Assembly (NCBI RefSeq): GCF_004345365.1
Contig: NZ_SLVF01000017.1
Span: 124,001-188,000, forward strand
Direction: 5' to 3'
Length of the DNA: 64,000 bases
Origin: Kribbella sp. VKM Ac-2568
GTDB lineage: Bacteria; Actinomycetota; Actinomycetes; Propionibacteriales; Kribbellaceae
Position numbers and translations under genes: made by a program. Shown piece after piece: positions 40,297 through 48,924 of this stretch. The notes beneath the pieces are model-generated. The model saw only the letters and a list, made by a program, of their open reading frames with translations. It searched no databases and was not told the origin of the DNA. The stretch's first letter is position 1. Each line of letters begins with the position of its first letter.

Positions 40297-41991
40297 TCAG
40301 TGCTGTGCTCGCTCGACCTTGCTCTTCAAGGTCTCCGGGTTATCGACGGTAGCCCCCTCGGACCGCAACCACGCGTCAAGACTCGCCCGATCCTGCAGAG
40401 ACATCACGGCGACCACGTCACCGGGCTGCGCCTCGCCGACCAGCGCCTTGGCCGCGTCGAGCTCGCTCGGGAACGCCGGTACGTCGTCGACGCCGACCGA
40501 ACTGGTGCCTTCGCGGAACACCGCCTCGAGCTCCTCCGGCGGCCGGCCGCGCAGGTAGTCACCCTTGTGCCCGATCACCACCCGGTCCGCGCCGCGGGCA
40601 CCGATCGCGCCCATCGCGGTCACCATGTCGTCGGCCCGGTCACCCGGCGAACCGAGCGCGAGCAGCAGCCGGGCACCCGGCTCACGGACGCCGTTCATGA
40701 TCTCCAGCAGCGCCTCGAGCCCCGCCTCGTTGTGGGCCAGGTCGATCACCACGGTGAAGTCGCGGATGGAGTACATGTTCATCCGGCCCGGGTTGTTCTC
40801 GCTCGGCGTGAACGTGGTGAGTCCCTCGATCACCGCGCTGCGGGACAGGCCGAGCCCGAGTGCGGCCGAGGTCGCCGCGAGCGCGTTCTCGACGTTGTAG
40901 TGCGACAGGCCGGACAGCGTCATCGGGACGTCCACGACCTTCAGCAGCGGCTCGGCGTCGCTGGAGTTGTCGAGCACGGTGATGAACCCGTCCAGCACGG
41001 TGGTCGCGCGGCCGCCCTCGTCGAGCACCGTGCGGATAGACGGCGAGTCGGGGTCGCGGGAGAACACCCAGCATTTGGCAGGCGACCCGAGCCGCATCCC
41101 GAACGTCCGCGGGTCGTCGCCGTTCACGACGCACCAGCCGCGCGGCCTGGTGATCTTGGTGACGACGGCCTTCACCTCGGCGAGCTGGTCTACGGTGTCG
41201 ATGCCCCCGAGGCCCAGGTGGTCGGCCGTGACGTTGGTGACCACCGAGACGTCGTTGTAGGCGACGCCGATCCCGCGCCGCAGGATGCCGCCGCGGGCCG
41301 TCTCGGTGACCGCCAGCTGGACCCCCGGCTGGGAGAGCACCTGACCGGCGCCACTCGGACCGGAGAAGTCGCCGTACTTGACGAGCTCGCCGTCGAAGTA
41401 CACGCCGTCGGTGCTGGACCAGCCGACGTGCAGCCCGGCGGCCCGGCCGATGTGCGCGATCATCCGGGACGTCGTGGTCTTGCCGTTCGTGCCGGTCACG
41501 GCGACCACGGGGACCTTCGGGCGCAGGGTAGGCGGCGGGTCGCCGGCCGGCTCGTTGCGGACCCGGTCACCGACGGAGGCGACCAGTTCGGGCAGCTCGT
41601 CGGCGCCGAACGCGTCGACGACGTCGACGATCGCCTGGCCGAGCGCCCGGGCGCGGCCTTCGTGCGCCCACGGGAACGCGACGACCAGCCGGTGCACGTC
41701 CGACTCCGAGCGGACCCGGACGCCGATCCGGCCGATCCCCGCCTCGCGGGCGATCCGCCGGACGATGTGGCCGACCACCCGTACTGCGAACCGCTGCCGG
41801 AAGCCCGACCCGATCCGGCCCGGCCGAGTGGTGCCCAGGCCGAGCGCCGAGGCGTACGCCTTCGCGGCCGGCGCCGGGGCGTCGATCAGCGCGGTGAGGT
41901 CGAGGGTGAGTTTGACCGCCGCGCGGCTGAAGTAGAGGTTGGCTCCGTCCAGGACACGGAGCTCCACCAGGGACGTGGACAATTCAGGCAC
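40297..41991 (-). CDS. CphA-like Mur ligase lacking the ATP-grasp domain
   Basis: A 564-residue protein. Residues 8-150 resemble the N-terminal domain of cyanophycin synthetase (VELRVLDGANLYFSRAAVKL, then a GHIVRRIAREAG helix and VVAFPWAHEGRARALGQA). At residue 160 it passes straight to a Mur-ligase module: VAVTGTNGKTTTSRMIAHIG (P-loop 165-172), ETARGGILRRGIGVAYNDVS, NVTADHLGLGGIDTVDQ and VVIDLAHNEAGLEALLEI. The roughly 300-residue ATP-grasp domain of CphA is absent, with no sign of a broken gene. It could add one amino acid to an existing acceptor but not extend a polymer alone (inference). The GTG start overlaps the fabI stop by 8 bp. Confidence 0.85.
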   Translation of the reverse strand: MPELSTSLVELRVLDGANLYFSRAAVKLTLDLTALIDAPAPAAKAYASALGLGTTRPGRIGSGFRQRFAVRVVGHIVRRIAREAGIGRIGVRVRSESDVHRLVVAFPWAHEGRARALGQAIVDVVDAFGADELPELVASVGDRVRNEPAGDPPPTLRPKVPVVAVTGTNGKTTTSRMIAHIGRAAGLHVGWSSTDGVYFDGELVKYGDFSGPSGAGQVLSQPGVQLAVTETARGGILRRGIGVAYNDVSVVTNVTADHLGLGGIDTVDQLAEVKAVVTKITRPRGWCVVNGDDPRTFGMRLGSPAKCWVFSRDPDSPSIRTVLDEGGRATTVLDGFITVLDNSSDAEPLLKVVDVPMTLSGLSHYNVENALAATSAALGLGLSRSAVIEGLTTFTPSENNPGRMNMYSIRDFTVVIDLAHNEAGLEALLEIMNGVREPGARLLLALGSPGDRADDMVTAMGAIGARGADRVVIGHKGDYLRGRPPEELEAVFREGTSSVGVDDVPAFPSELDAAKALVGEAQPGDVVAVMSLQDRASLDAWLRSEGATVDNPETLKSKVERAQH

Positions 41992-42760
41992 CCATCGCGT
42001 GGTAACCGCCGTCGACGTGGATGATCTCGCCGGTGGTGGAGGGGAAGAAGTCGCTGAGCAGGCCGACGATCGTCTTGCCGGTCGGTTCGAGGTCGGACGG
42101 GTCCCAGCCCAGCGGGGCGCGGTCCAGCCACGGCTCCTCGAACTTCTCGAAGCCCGGGATCGCCTTCGCCGCGAGCGTCTTCAGCGGACCGGCCGAGACC
42201 AGGTTGCAGCGGATCCCCTGCGCGCCGAGGTCCCGCGCGAGGTACCGGGAGGTCGACTCCAGCGCGGCCTTCGCCACGCCCATCCAGTCGTACCCCGGCC
42301 AGGCGACGGTGGCGTCGAAGGTCAGCCCGACGATGCTGCCACCCCGGCTCATCAACGGGGCGCAAGTCACCGCCAGAGACTTGAGGCTGTACGCCGAGAC
42401 GTGCACGGCGCGGGACACGTCGTCCCACGGACCCTCGAGGAACTTGCCGCCGAGGATCGTCTCCGGGTTGCCATAGGCAATCGAGTGCACCACGCCGTCC
42501 AGGCCGTCCACGTGCTCGCGGATCGCGTCCGGCAGGGCGGCCAGATGCTCGGCATCGGTGACGTCCAGCTCCAGCACGGGCGGTTCGACCGGCAGCCGCT
42601 TGGCGATCCGCTTGGTGATGTTCAGCGCGCGGCCGAAGTTCGAGATCAGCACGGTGGCGCCTTGTTCCTGCGCCACCTTGGCCGTGGCGAACCCGATCGA
42701 GGAGTCGAGCGTGACGCCCGCGACCAGGATGCGCTTGCCGTCGAGGATGCCCACGGGCAC
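41984..42760 (-). CDS. fabI: Enoyl-[acyl-carrier-protein] reductase (NADH)
   Basis: A 258-residue InhA/FabI reductase of fatty acid synthesis. The N-terminus GILDGKRILVAGVTLDSSIG has the variant glycine motif of this family. The catalytic Tyr-x6-Lys is YDWMGVAK, and PLKTLAAKAIPGFE forms the substrate loop. It ends GEIIHVDGGYHAMGA. AAAGGGCA lies before the GTG start. It lies 50 bp after fabG in the same operon. Its stop is inside the first codons of the CphA-like ligase gene. Confidence 0.95.
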   Translation of the reverse strand: MPVGILDGKRILVAGVTLDSSIGFATAKVAQEQGATVLISNFGRALNITKRIAKRLPVEPPVLELDVTDAEHLAALPDAIREHVDGLDGVVHSIAYGNPETILGGKFLEGPWDDVSRAVHVSAYSLKSLAVTCAPLMSRGGSIVGLTFDATVAWPGYDWMGVAKAALESTSRYLARDLGAQGIRCNLVSAGPLKTLAAKAIPGFEKFEEPWLDRAPLGWDPSDLEPTGKTIVGLLSDFFPSTTGEIIHVDGGYHAMGA

Positions 42761-42810
42761 TGCCCTTTCTGGAAAATGTCGAGCTGGGAGGGGTGGTACG
42801 GAGGGCGGGG

Positions 42811-43515
42811 CTAGTGGCCCATGCCGATGCCGCCGTCGACCGGGATGACCGCACCGGTGATGTAGCCGGCCTCGTCCGAGGCCACCCAGCGCACCACCTT
42901 GGCGACCTCGTCGGTCAGGCCGAACCGGCCGAGCGGGATCTGGCTCAGGTACTGCTTCTGGGTCTCCTCGGGCAGCACCGCGGTCATGTCGGTCTCGACG
43001 AAGCCCGGGGCGACCACGTTGGTGGTGATCCCGCGGCTGCCGAGCTCACGAGCCATCGACCGGGCCATCCCGACCAGGCCGGCCTTGCTCGCGGCGTAGT
43101 TCACCTGACCCGGCGAGCCGAGCAGGCCGACGACGGAGGAGATGAAGACGATCCGGCCCCGGCGCAGCCGCAGCATGCCCTTGGCGGCGCGCTTGGCGAC
43201 CCGGAACGAGCCGGTCAGGTTGGTCGCGATGACCGCGTCCCAGTCCTCGTCGGTCATCCGCAGCAGCAACGTGTCACGGGTGATGCCGGCGTTGGCGATC
43301 AGCACCTCCACCGGGCCGTGCTCGGCCTGGATGGTGTCGAACGCGGCCTCCACCTGCTCGCCGTCGGTGACGTCACACTTCACGCCGAGGAAGCCCTCCG
43401 GCGGTTCCCCGCTGCGGTAGGTGACCGCGACCTGGTCGCCGGCCTCCTTGAAGGCCGTCGCGATGGCGAGTCCGATGCCCCGGTTCCCACCGGTGACGAG
43501 TACCGATCTGGCCAC
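42811..43515 (-). CDS. fabG: 3-oxoacyl-[acyl-carrier-protein] reductase
   Basis: A 234-residue SDR (MabA-like) that reduces beta-ketoacyl-ACP with NADPH. Motifs are VLVTGGNRGIGLAIA, IANAGITRDTLLLRM, the catalytic SSVVGLLGSPGQVNYAASKAG (Ser, Tyr-x3-Lys), and VAPGFVETDM. It heads the fabG-fabI operon, the same order as mabA-inhA in Mycobacterium. In Mycobacterium a ferrochelatase gene follows; here a CphA-like ligase follows instead. Confidence 0.94.
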   Translation of the reverse strand: MARSVLVTGGNRGIGLAIATAFKEAGDQVAVTYRSGEPPEGFLGVKCDVTDGEQVEAAFDTIQAEHGPVEVLIANAGITRDTLLLRMTDEDWDAVIATNLTGSFRVAKRAAKGMLRLRRGRIVFISSVVGLLGSPGQVNYAASKAGLVGMARSMARELGSRGITTNVVAPGFVETDMTAVLPEETQKQYLSQIPLGRFGLTDEVAKVVRWVASDEAGYITGAVIPVDGGIGMGH

Positions 43516-43594
43516 GAATCCCTCTCCTCACAGATATGTACGGCGCCGTCGAGGGCGCTGCCGCACGAACGGTATCGCCCGCACCCGCCCGTAC

Positions 43595-43624
43595 CGCGAA
43601 CCGGGCGGGCCCGGGCGGTTCGCG
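43595..43624. terminator. Hairpin between dodecin and fabG
   Basis: CGCGAACCG pairs with CGGTTCGCG around a GC-rich loop, 70 bp past the dodecin stop on the reverse strand. It separates dodecin from the fabG-fabI operon. Confidence 0.5.
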
Positions 43625-43692
43625 CTACGCCCGGGCGTGGTTCGCAGTACGGCGTTATCAGCGGTACGGCGTGGTCCGGCGGACTCCGGGGA

Positions 43693-43905
43693 TCAGGAGT
43701 CCTCGAGGCGGAAGCCGACCTTGAGACCCACCTGGTAGTGGTCGATCGCGTTGTCGACGATGTGGCCGCGGACCTGGGTCACCTCGAACCAGTCCAGGTG
43801 CCGCAGCGTCTCGCCGGCCCGGGTGATCGCGTTCGTGATCGCCTGGTCGACGCCCTCCTTGGACGTGCCGACGATCTCGGTCACGCGGTAGGTGCGATCC
43901 GTCAT
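43693..43905 (-). CDS. Dodecin (flavin/CoA-binding small protein)
   Basis: A 70-residue dodecin: MTDRTYRVTEIVGTSKEGVD, then an ITRAGETLRHLDWFEVTQVR strand with the flavin-stacking Trp, and HYQVGLKVGFRLED at the end. Dodecins assemble into dodecamers that store or buffer flavins and sometimes CoA. AAGGGGA precedes the ATG. It lies upstream of fabG on the same strand but is separated by a hairpin. Confidence 0.93.
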   Translation of the reverse strand: MTDRTYRVTEIVGTSKEGVDQAITNAITRAGETLRHLDWFEVTQVRGHIVDNAIDHYQVGLKVGFRLEDS

Positions 43906-43978
43906 TGAAGTTCCCCTTCGCCTGGGTGCGCCACCGCTTCCGCGGCGGCGTACCGTTGGGTGTTGGTGAGGAGGATAG

Positions 43979-44290
43979 ATGCCGCGACGCCGTGACAAGG
44001 CCGACGAGACCGTCATCTCGGTGACGAGTGCTCAGCCCGGCCGGTCCGAGGATCTGGACAGCAGGATCGTCCGCTACGCGTGGATGATGTCGTTGCGCAT
44101 CGTCTGCTTCGTGCTCGCGGTGCTGACCCCGTCGCCCTGGCGCTGGATGTTCATCGTCGGCGCGGTTTTCCTGCCGTCGGTGGCCGTCGTGCTGGCCAAC
44201 GCGCGACGCACCTCGAAGGTCACCGGAGCGGCGGTCTACGTGCCGCCGGCCCGGGGCGAACTGGGTCCCGATCTCGACACCGAAAAGTGA
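43979..44290 (+). CDS. DUF3099 membrane protein
   Basis: A 103-residue actinobacterial protein with two membrane segments (SLRIVCFVLAVLTPSPW and MFIVGAVFLPSVAVVLANA) separated by a short PSPWRW loop, preceded by SRIVRYAWMMSLR. This is the DUF3099 pattern. GAGGAGG lies 5 nt before the ATG. Function is unknown. A terminator follows. Confidence 0.88.
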   Translation: MPRRRDKADETVISVTSAQPGRSEDLDSRIVRYAWMMSLRIVCFVLAVLTPSPWRWMFIVGAVFLPSVAVVLANARRTSKVTGAAVYVPPARGELGPDLDTEK

Positions 44291-44378
44291 TCCGCGCCGG
44301 GACTGGATTCTCAAGACTGATCCGTGTCAGAATCTCCCGCGTGCTCTGAAGTTCACTGATGGAATTCAGAGACTTGAT

Positions 44379-44418
44379 GCGGCGTCGGACGGCTCCCCCC
44401 GTGGCTGTCCGACGTCGC
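44379..44418 (+). terminator. Terminator after the DUF3099 gene
   Basis: GCGGCGTCGGAC pairs with GTCCGACGTCGC (one G-U pair) and is followed by TTCATTTTG, an unusually U-rich tail for this genome. Confidence 0.7.
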
Positions 44419-44501
44419 TTCATTTTGTCCAGGCTATTGATAATTGAGTGGTCAGGAACAATTGCCTGCACTGACAGGAATGCCCCCGGGAGACCTCACT
44501 G

Positions 44502-44705
44502 ATGACTGAAGAAGAGCTGCCGTCCGTCTGCTCTGCAAAGGGATGCGGCAAGCCGGCGACCTGGGCCGTGCGCTGGAACAACCCGAAGATCCACACCCCC
44601 GACCGGCGCAAGACCTGGCTGGCTTGTGACGAGCACAAGGAGAGCCTGTCGGACTTCCTGGCGCGGCGTTCTTTCCTGCGCGAGGTAGAGCCTTTCGAGG
44701 CCTGA
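44502..44705 (+). CDS. Small Cys-rich (zinc-finger-like) protein
   Basis: A 67-residue protein with LPSVCSAKGCGKPATWAVRW and a later TWLACDEHKESLSDFLARR. The CxxxxC...CxxH pattern suggests one structural zinc. Similar short actinobacterial proteins are often carried in databases under the doubtful name acetone carboxylase; nothing here supports that name. GGGAGACC is 8 nt before the ATG. It is an independent gene. Confidence 0.8.
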   Translation: MTEEELPSVCSAKGCGKPATWAVRWNNPKIHTPDRRKTWLACDEHKESLSDFLARRSFLREVEPFEA

Positions 44706-44814
44706 AAGTCCGCCTCGGCGCGGTCTGCTGTGTGTTAGCGACGCAGGTTACAGCTGAAAAAGTAAATTTCCGGTTCAGAAAAGGGGCGGTGGTCGATGGG
44801 CCAGCCCCCGGGGG

Positions 44815-45828
44815 TCAGCCGCCGATGGCCGACATCGGCCGGGCCGGCTGCAGGAAGCTCGGGTCGGCGATGCCGTGGCCGGGCAGTTTGCCCCGCATCG
44901 CCTTGCGCCAGCGCTCCGCCAGGTCCTCGTCGTCGGCGCCTGCCCGCAGCGCGGTCCGCAGGTCCGACTCGGTCCGCGCGAACAGGCAATCGCGGACCTG
45001 ACCGTCGGCCGTCAGCCGCACCCGGTCGCAGTCACCGCAGAACGGACGGGTGACGGAAGCGATGATGCCGACGGTCGCCGGACCGCCCTGGACGGTGAAG
45101 GACTCCGCCGGAGCGCTGCCGCGGGTCGCCGCGTCGACCGGTTCCAGGCCGAAGCGCTCGCCGAGCATCTCCAGGATCTCGTCGGCGGTGATCATCGTGT
45201 CCCGGCTCCAGCCGTGCTGCGCGTCCAGCGGCATCTGCTCGATGAACCGCAGTTCGTAGCCGTGGTCGAGGCAGAACTGCAGCAACTCCGGCGCCTGCTG
45301 GTCATTTACGCCGCGCATGAGGACCGCGTTCACCTTGACCGGGGCCAGGCCGGCGTTGTGGGCCGCCTCCAGTCCGTTCAGGACGTCCTTCAGACGGTCC
45401 CGGCGGGCCAGTTGCTGGAAGGTGTCCGGCCGGATCGTGTCGAGGCTCACATTCACCCGGTCCAGGCCGGCCTCCTTGAGCGCCTCCGCCTGCCGGGCCA
45501 GCCCGATCCCGTTGGTCGTCAGGGACACCTCCGGCCGGGGGTCCAGTTGCGTAGTACGGGCGACGATGCCGACCAGGCCGCGGCGGAGCATGGGTTCACC
45601 GCCGGTGAAGCGGATCTCGTCCACGCCGAGGCGGGTGACGGCCACCGAGACCAGGCGGACCACCTCGTCGTCGGTCAGCAGCTCGGGCTTGGCGAGCCAG
45701 TCGAGCCCTTCCTCGGGCATGCAGTAACTGCAGCGCAGGTTGCACCGGTCGGTCAGGGAGACTCTCAGATCGGTGGCAACCCGGCCGTGGTTGTCGGCGA
45801 GGCCGAGCGTCGTACTGGGCATTGTCAC
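44815..45828 (-). CDS. moaA: GTP 3',8-cyclase (molybdenum cofactor synthesis)
   Basis: A 337-residue radical-SAM enzyme. The N-terminal cluster motif is DRCNLRCSYC, with RFTGGEPMLRRGLVGI following. The C-terminal second cluster is PFCGDCDRVRLTADGQVRDC. The protein ends in the double glycine AIGG needed for activity in MoaA. The GTG at 45828 or the ATG two codons later could be the start. No Moco riboswitch was seen. The sulfite-oxidase-like enzyme at 7 kb is a possible user of the cofactor. Confidence 0.95.
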   Translation of the reverse strand: MTMPSTTLGLADNHGRVATDLRVSLTDRCNLRCSYCMPEEGLDWLAKPELLTDDEVVRLVSVAVTRLGVDEIRFTGGEPMLRRGLVGIVARTTQLDPRPEVSLTTNGIGLARQAEALKEAGLDRVNVSLDTIRPDTFQQLARRDRLKDVLNGLEAAHNAGLAPVKVNAVLMRGVNDQQAPELLQFCLDHGYELRFIEQMPLDAQHGWSRDTMITADEILEMLGERFGLEPVDAATRGSAPAESFTVQGGPATVGIIASVTRPFCGDCDRVRLTADGQVRDCLFARTESDLRTALRAGADDEDLAERWRKAMRGKLPGHGIADPSFLQPARPMSAIGG

Positions 45829-45896
45829 AGACCCCAGACTACGTGGCCCGGGCAGCCGAGCGCGGGGCGTTCCGGTGGATGGCTTAAGTTCGAAGG

Positions 45897-46916
45897 GTGC
45901 CGAGAACGCCGCGTCGTCTGTTGAATCCCCGGTGGATCGCCGCCGCGTTGGTGATCCTGGTCCTTGCCGGGGTCTGTGTGCAGCTCGGCCGCTGGCAGCT
46001 GCACCGGCTGGATGAACGCAAGGCCCGCAACGAGGTCACCCGCAGCAATCTGGCCGCTCCCCCGGCCCCGCTGGCCGAGATCGTCGGACCGGAGCGGGTG
46101 GTCGGCGAGCAGCATGACTGGCGGACCGCTGTGGTCACCGGGCGCTACGACGCCTCCAAGCAGGTCGTGATGCGCTACCGCAACGTGGAGGACCGCCCGG
46201 GGTTCGAGATCGTCACGCCGTTGGTGCTGGCCGACGGCAGCGCGGTACTGGTCGATCGCGGGTTCCTGCCCCGGCAGGGCGCGGAGCTGGCCCCGGGCAA
46301 CGTGCCCGCCGTACCGTCCGGCGAGGTGTCCGTGACGGGCCGGCTGCGGCGCAGCGAGCGCGGCGGACACACCAGCGGCGGTACGCCGGTCGACGGCACC
46401 GCGCGGCTGATCAACGGGCCGGAGTTCGCGTCCGCTCTGGGGCTCACCCTGTACGACGGGTACCTGACCGTGGATCGCCAGATGCCGGCGGCCGATCCTG
46501 CCTTCGGCGGGTTCCCCGGTCCGGAGATCGACGACGGGCCACACTTCTTCTACGCGCTGCAGTGGTTCTTCTTCGCCCTGCTGGCCGTCGGCGGATTGGT
46601 CTACTTCTCCAGACAGGACGTCAATGGTGACAAGTCAGAAGGCGGCAGCCGGTCAGACGGCACGTCCGGCGGAACCGGCGGCGGGGACGGAACCGGCGGC
46701 GGGGGCGGAGCCGGCGGCGGCTCCGGCGGAGAAGGCGGCTCGGGCGGAGAAGGCGGCGGGGTCGGCGGAGAAGGCGGGATCGGCGCGGGTGCGGCCGGCG
46801 GAGGTGGGGTCGGCGGAGAAGGTGGATCCGAGCCGGCGACAGTCACTGCCGGACCGGCGGATCGAGGACTACGCGCTGATCGGGGACCTGCAGACGGCGG
46901 CCCTGGTCTCGACTGA
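45897..46916 (+). CDS. SURF1-family cytochrome oxidase assembly protein with glycine-rich tail
   Basis: A 339-residue protein. The SURF1 core (1-240) has an N-terminal membrane segment (IAAALVILVLAGVCVQLGRW), the WQLHRLDERKARN region, VLVDRGFLPRQGAEL, and a C-terminal segment FFYALQWFFFALLAVGGLVY. It assists cytochrome c oxidase assembly. Residues 241-339 are a Gly/Glu/Ala-rich low-complexity tail rarely seen in the family. The last 293 bp overlap the next gene in another frame, so the tail may be partly a by-product of that overlap. Confidence 0.85.
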   Translation: MPRTPRRLLNPRWIAAALVILVLAGVCVQLGRWQLHRLDERKARNEVTRSNLAAPPAPLAEIVGPERVVGEQHDWRTAVVTGRYDASKQVVMRYRNVEDRPGFEIVTPLVLADGSAVLVDRGFLPRQGAELAPGNVPAVPSGEVSVTGRLRRSERGGHTSGGTPVDGTARLINGPEFASALGLTLYDGYLTVDRQMPAADPAFGGFPGPEIDDGPHFFYALQWFFFALLAVGGLVYFSRQDVNGDKSEGGSRSDGTSGGTGGGDGTGGGGGAGGGSGGEGGSGGEGGGVGGEGGIGAGAAGGGGVGGEGGSEPATVTAGPADRGLRADRGPADGGPGLD

Positions 46917-48639
46917 CGGCTCGATCGACTGGCTCTGCTTCCCGCGGTTCGACTCCCCCGCATGCTTCGCCGCACTGCTCGGCACCGACGACAACGGCCA
47001 CTGGCGGCTGCGCCCTCGCGACGGCGACGCCAAGTGCAGCCGGCACTACCGCGGTGACACCCTCGTGCTGGAGACCGAGTGGTCCACCCCGACCGGCTCG
47101 GTCCGGGTGCTCGACTTCATGCCGCCCCGTGACGAGGCGCCCGACGTGGTCCGGATCGTCGAGGGCATCAGCGGCACCGTGTCGATGCGGTCGGAGCTGC
47201 GGCTGCGGTTCGACTACGGCAGCGTGACCCCGTGGGTGCGGCGGCTCGACGGCCAGATCGTGGCGGTCGCCGGTCCCGACGCGGTCGCCCTGCGCAGTGA
47301 CGTGCACCAGTACGGCCGGGACTTCGCGACGTACGCCGATTTCACCGTCGGCGCGGGTGATCGCGCGTGGTTCGTGCTCACCTGGCACCAGTCGCACCAG
47401 CCCGCTCCCGAACCGACCGACGCACTCGGCTCGCTCGAGCCCACCGAGAGCTTCTGGACGGAGTGGATCGGCCGCAGTACGGACGCGGGCGAGATGGCCG
47501 AGGAGGTGACGCGGTCGCTGCTGACGCTGAAGGCGCTCACGTACATGCCGTCCGGCGGCATCGTCGCGGCGCCGACCACCTCGCTGCCCGAGTCGCTAGG
47601 CGGCCGGCGCAACTGGGACTACCGGTTCTGCTGGCTGCGCGACGCGACCATGACGCTGGCGGCGATGCTCCGCTCGGGTTACACCGAGGAGGCCCAGGCC
47701 TGGCGCGACTGGCTGCTCCGGGCCATCGCGGGAGCACCCGCCGACCTGCAGATCATGTACGGCGTCACGGGCGAGCGCAGGTTGACCGAACTCGAGGCCG
47801 GGTGGTTGCCCGGGTTCGGCGGTTCCCAGCCGGTACGGATCGGGAACGCGGCGGCCGACCAACTGCAGATCGACGTGTTCGGCGAGGTGATGGATGTGCT
47901 CGCCCTCGCCCGGGAGACCCAGACCGGGCCGAGCGAGGAAGCCTGGTCGGTGCAACGCGGGTTGATGCGGCACCTGAGCGAGGTCTGGCCGATGGCGGAC
48001 GAGGGCATCTGGGAGGTGCGCGGCGGACGCCAGCAGTTCACGTACTCGAAGGTGATGGCATGGGTGGCGTTCGACCGGGCGGCCCGGGCTGTCGAGCGGT
48101 TCGGGATGGGCGGTCCGGCCAAGAAGTGGCGCGCCACGGCCAACGAGATCCACCGCCAGGTCTGCGCCGAGGCGTACGACGCCGAGCGGAACACCTTCAC
48201 GCAGGCCTACGGGAGCAAGGCGCTCGACGCGTCGACCCTGCTGATCCCCCAGGTGGGCTTCCTCCCGCCGGACGACCCGCGGGTGATCGGCACGGTCGAG
48301 GCGGTCCGCAAGGAACTAGCCGTCGACGGCTTCGTCCGCCGCTACCTCACCGAACACGTCGACGACGGTCTCCCCGACGACGAGGGGGCCTTCCTGATCT
48401 GCTCCTTCTGGCTGGCCGACTCCCTCGCCTTGATCGGCCGCACCGGTGAAGCCCGCAACCTCTACGAGAAGTTAGTTGCCCTCCGCAACGACGTGGGTCT
48501 CCTCTCCGAGGAGTACGACCCCGTCGCGAAACGCATGCTCGGCAACTTCCCCCAAGCCTTCTCCCACCTGGGCCTGGTAAACACCGCCTGGCACCTAACC
48601 ACCTCAGACCACACTCCCCTCCGCCCTTCCGCCTACTAA
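46624..48639 (+). CDS. Glycoside hydrolase family 15 protein (glucoamylase/trehalase-like)
   Basis: A 671-residue cytosolic enzyme. The usual GH15 N-terminus, RRIEDYALIGDLQTAALVST, begins only at residue 78. It follows an Ala/Pro/Glu-rich leader (EPAAGTEPAAGAEPAAA). Core motifs include GSIDWLCFPRFDSPACFAAL, GRRNWDYRFCWLRDATMTLA (catalytic WDYRxxWLRD) and a helical (alpha/alpha)6 barrel to FPQAFSHLGLVNTAWHL. The ATG at 46624 has AGGA upstream; an internal GTG at 46822 is an alternative that would shorten the overlap with SURF1. Actinobacterial relatives include trehalases. Confidence 0.9.
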   Translation: MVTSQKAAAGQTARPAEPAAGTEPAAGAEPAAAPAEKAARAEKAAGSAEKAGSARVRPAEVGSAEKVDPSRRQSLPDRRIEDYALIGDLQTAALVSTDGSIDWLCFPRFDSPACFAALLGTDDNGHWRLRPRDGDAKCSRHYRGDTLVLETEWSTPTGSVRVLDFMPPRDEAPDVVRIVEGISGTVSMRSELRLRFDYGSVTPWVRRLDGQIVAVAGPDAVALRSDVHQYGRDFATYADFTVGAGDRAWFVLTWHQSHQPAPEPTDALGSLEPTESFWTEWIGRSTDAGEMAEEVTRSLLTLKALTYMPSGGIVAAPTTSLPESLGGRRNWDYRFCWLRDATMTLAAMLRSGYTEEAQAWRDWLLRAIAGAPADLQIMYGVTGERRLTELEAGWLPGFGGSQPVRIGNAAADQLQIDVFGEVMDVLALARETQTGPSEEAWSVQRGLMRHLSEVWPMADEGIWEVRGGRQQFTYSKVMAWVAFDRAARAVERFGMGGPAKKWRATANEIHRQVCAEAYDAERNTFTQAYGSKALDASTLLIPQVGFLPPDDPRVIGTVEAVRKELAVDGFVRRYLTEHVDDGLPDDEGAFLICSFWLADSLALIGRTGEARNLYEKLVALRNDVGLLSEEYDPVAKRMLGNFPQAFSHLGLVNTAWHLTTSDHTPLRPSAY

Positions 48640-48890
48640 CCCCGCACCCCCCGGCAGCTCACAACTGCAGGCCGGCTCACCCCAGCCCGGCACCCCGTAG
48701 TACCGGCAAGCCGGCCACGGCATCAACTGCGGCGAGGGGTGCTGCTTGCCTTCGGCCACCAGTCGGACGACGTACGGCGTGTCGGGGAATTGGTGGGTGA
48801 GGACGTTTGGTGACGGTGGGAGGGGCGTGTGGTGGTCGAGACTGGCGTCCGAGTGGTGAGATCGATGCCACAGGGGGCGATGCGGCCGGG
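48604..48890 (-). other. Possible short coding relic on the reverse strand
   Basis: Reading leftward, one frame gives NVLTHQFPDTPYVVRLVAEG and MPWPACRYYGVPGWGEPACSCEL up to a TGA at 48604-48606. This has protein-like composition with paired Cys, but no start codon was found in frame. It overlaps the end of the GH15 gene. It may be a small undescribed gene or a fragment. Confidence 0.25.
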
Positions 48891-48924
48891 AGCGGGAGTG
48901 GGGCGGGTGAGGCAGGATGGGTGC

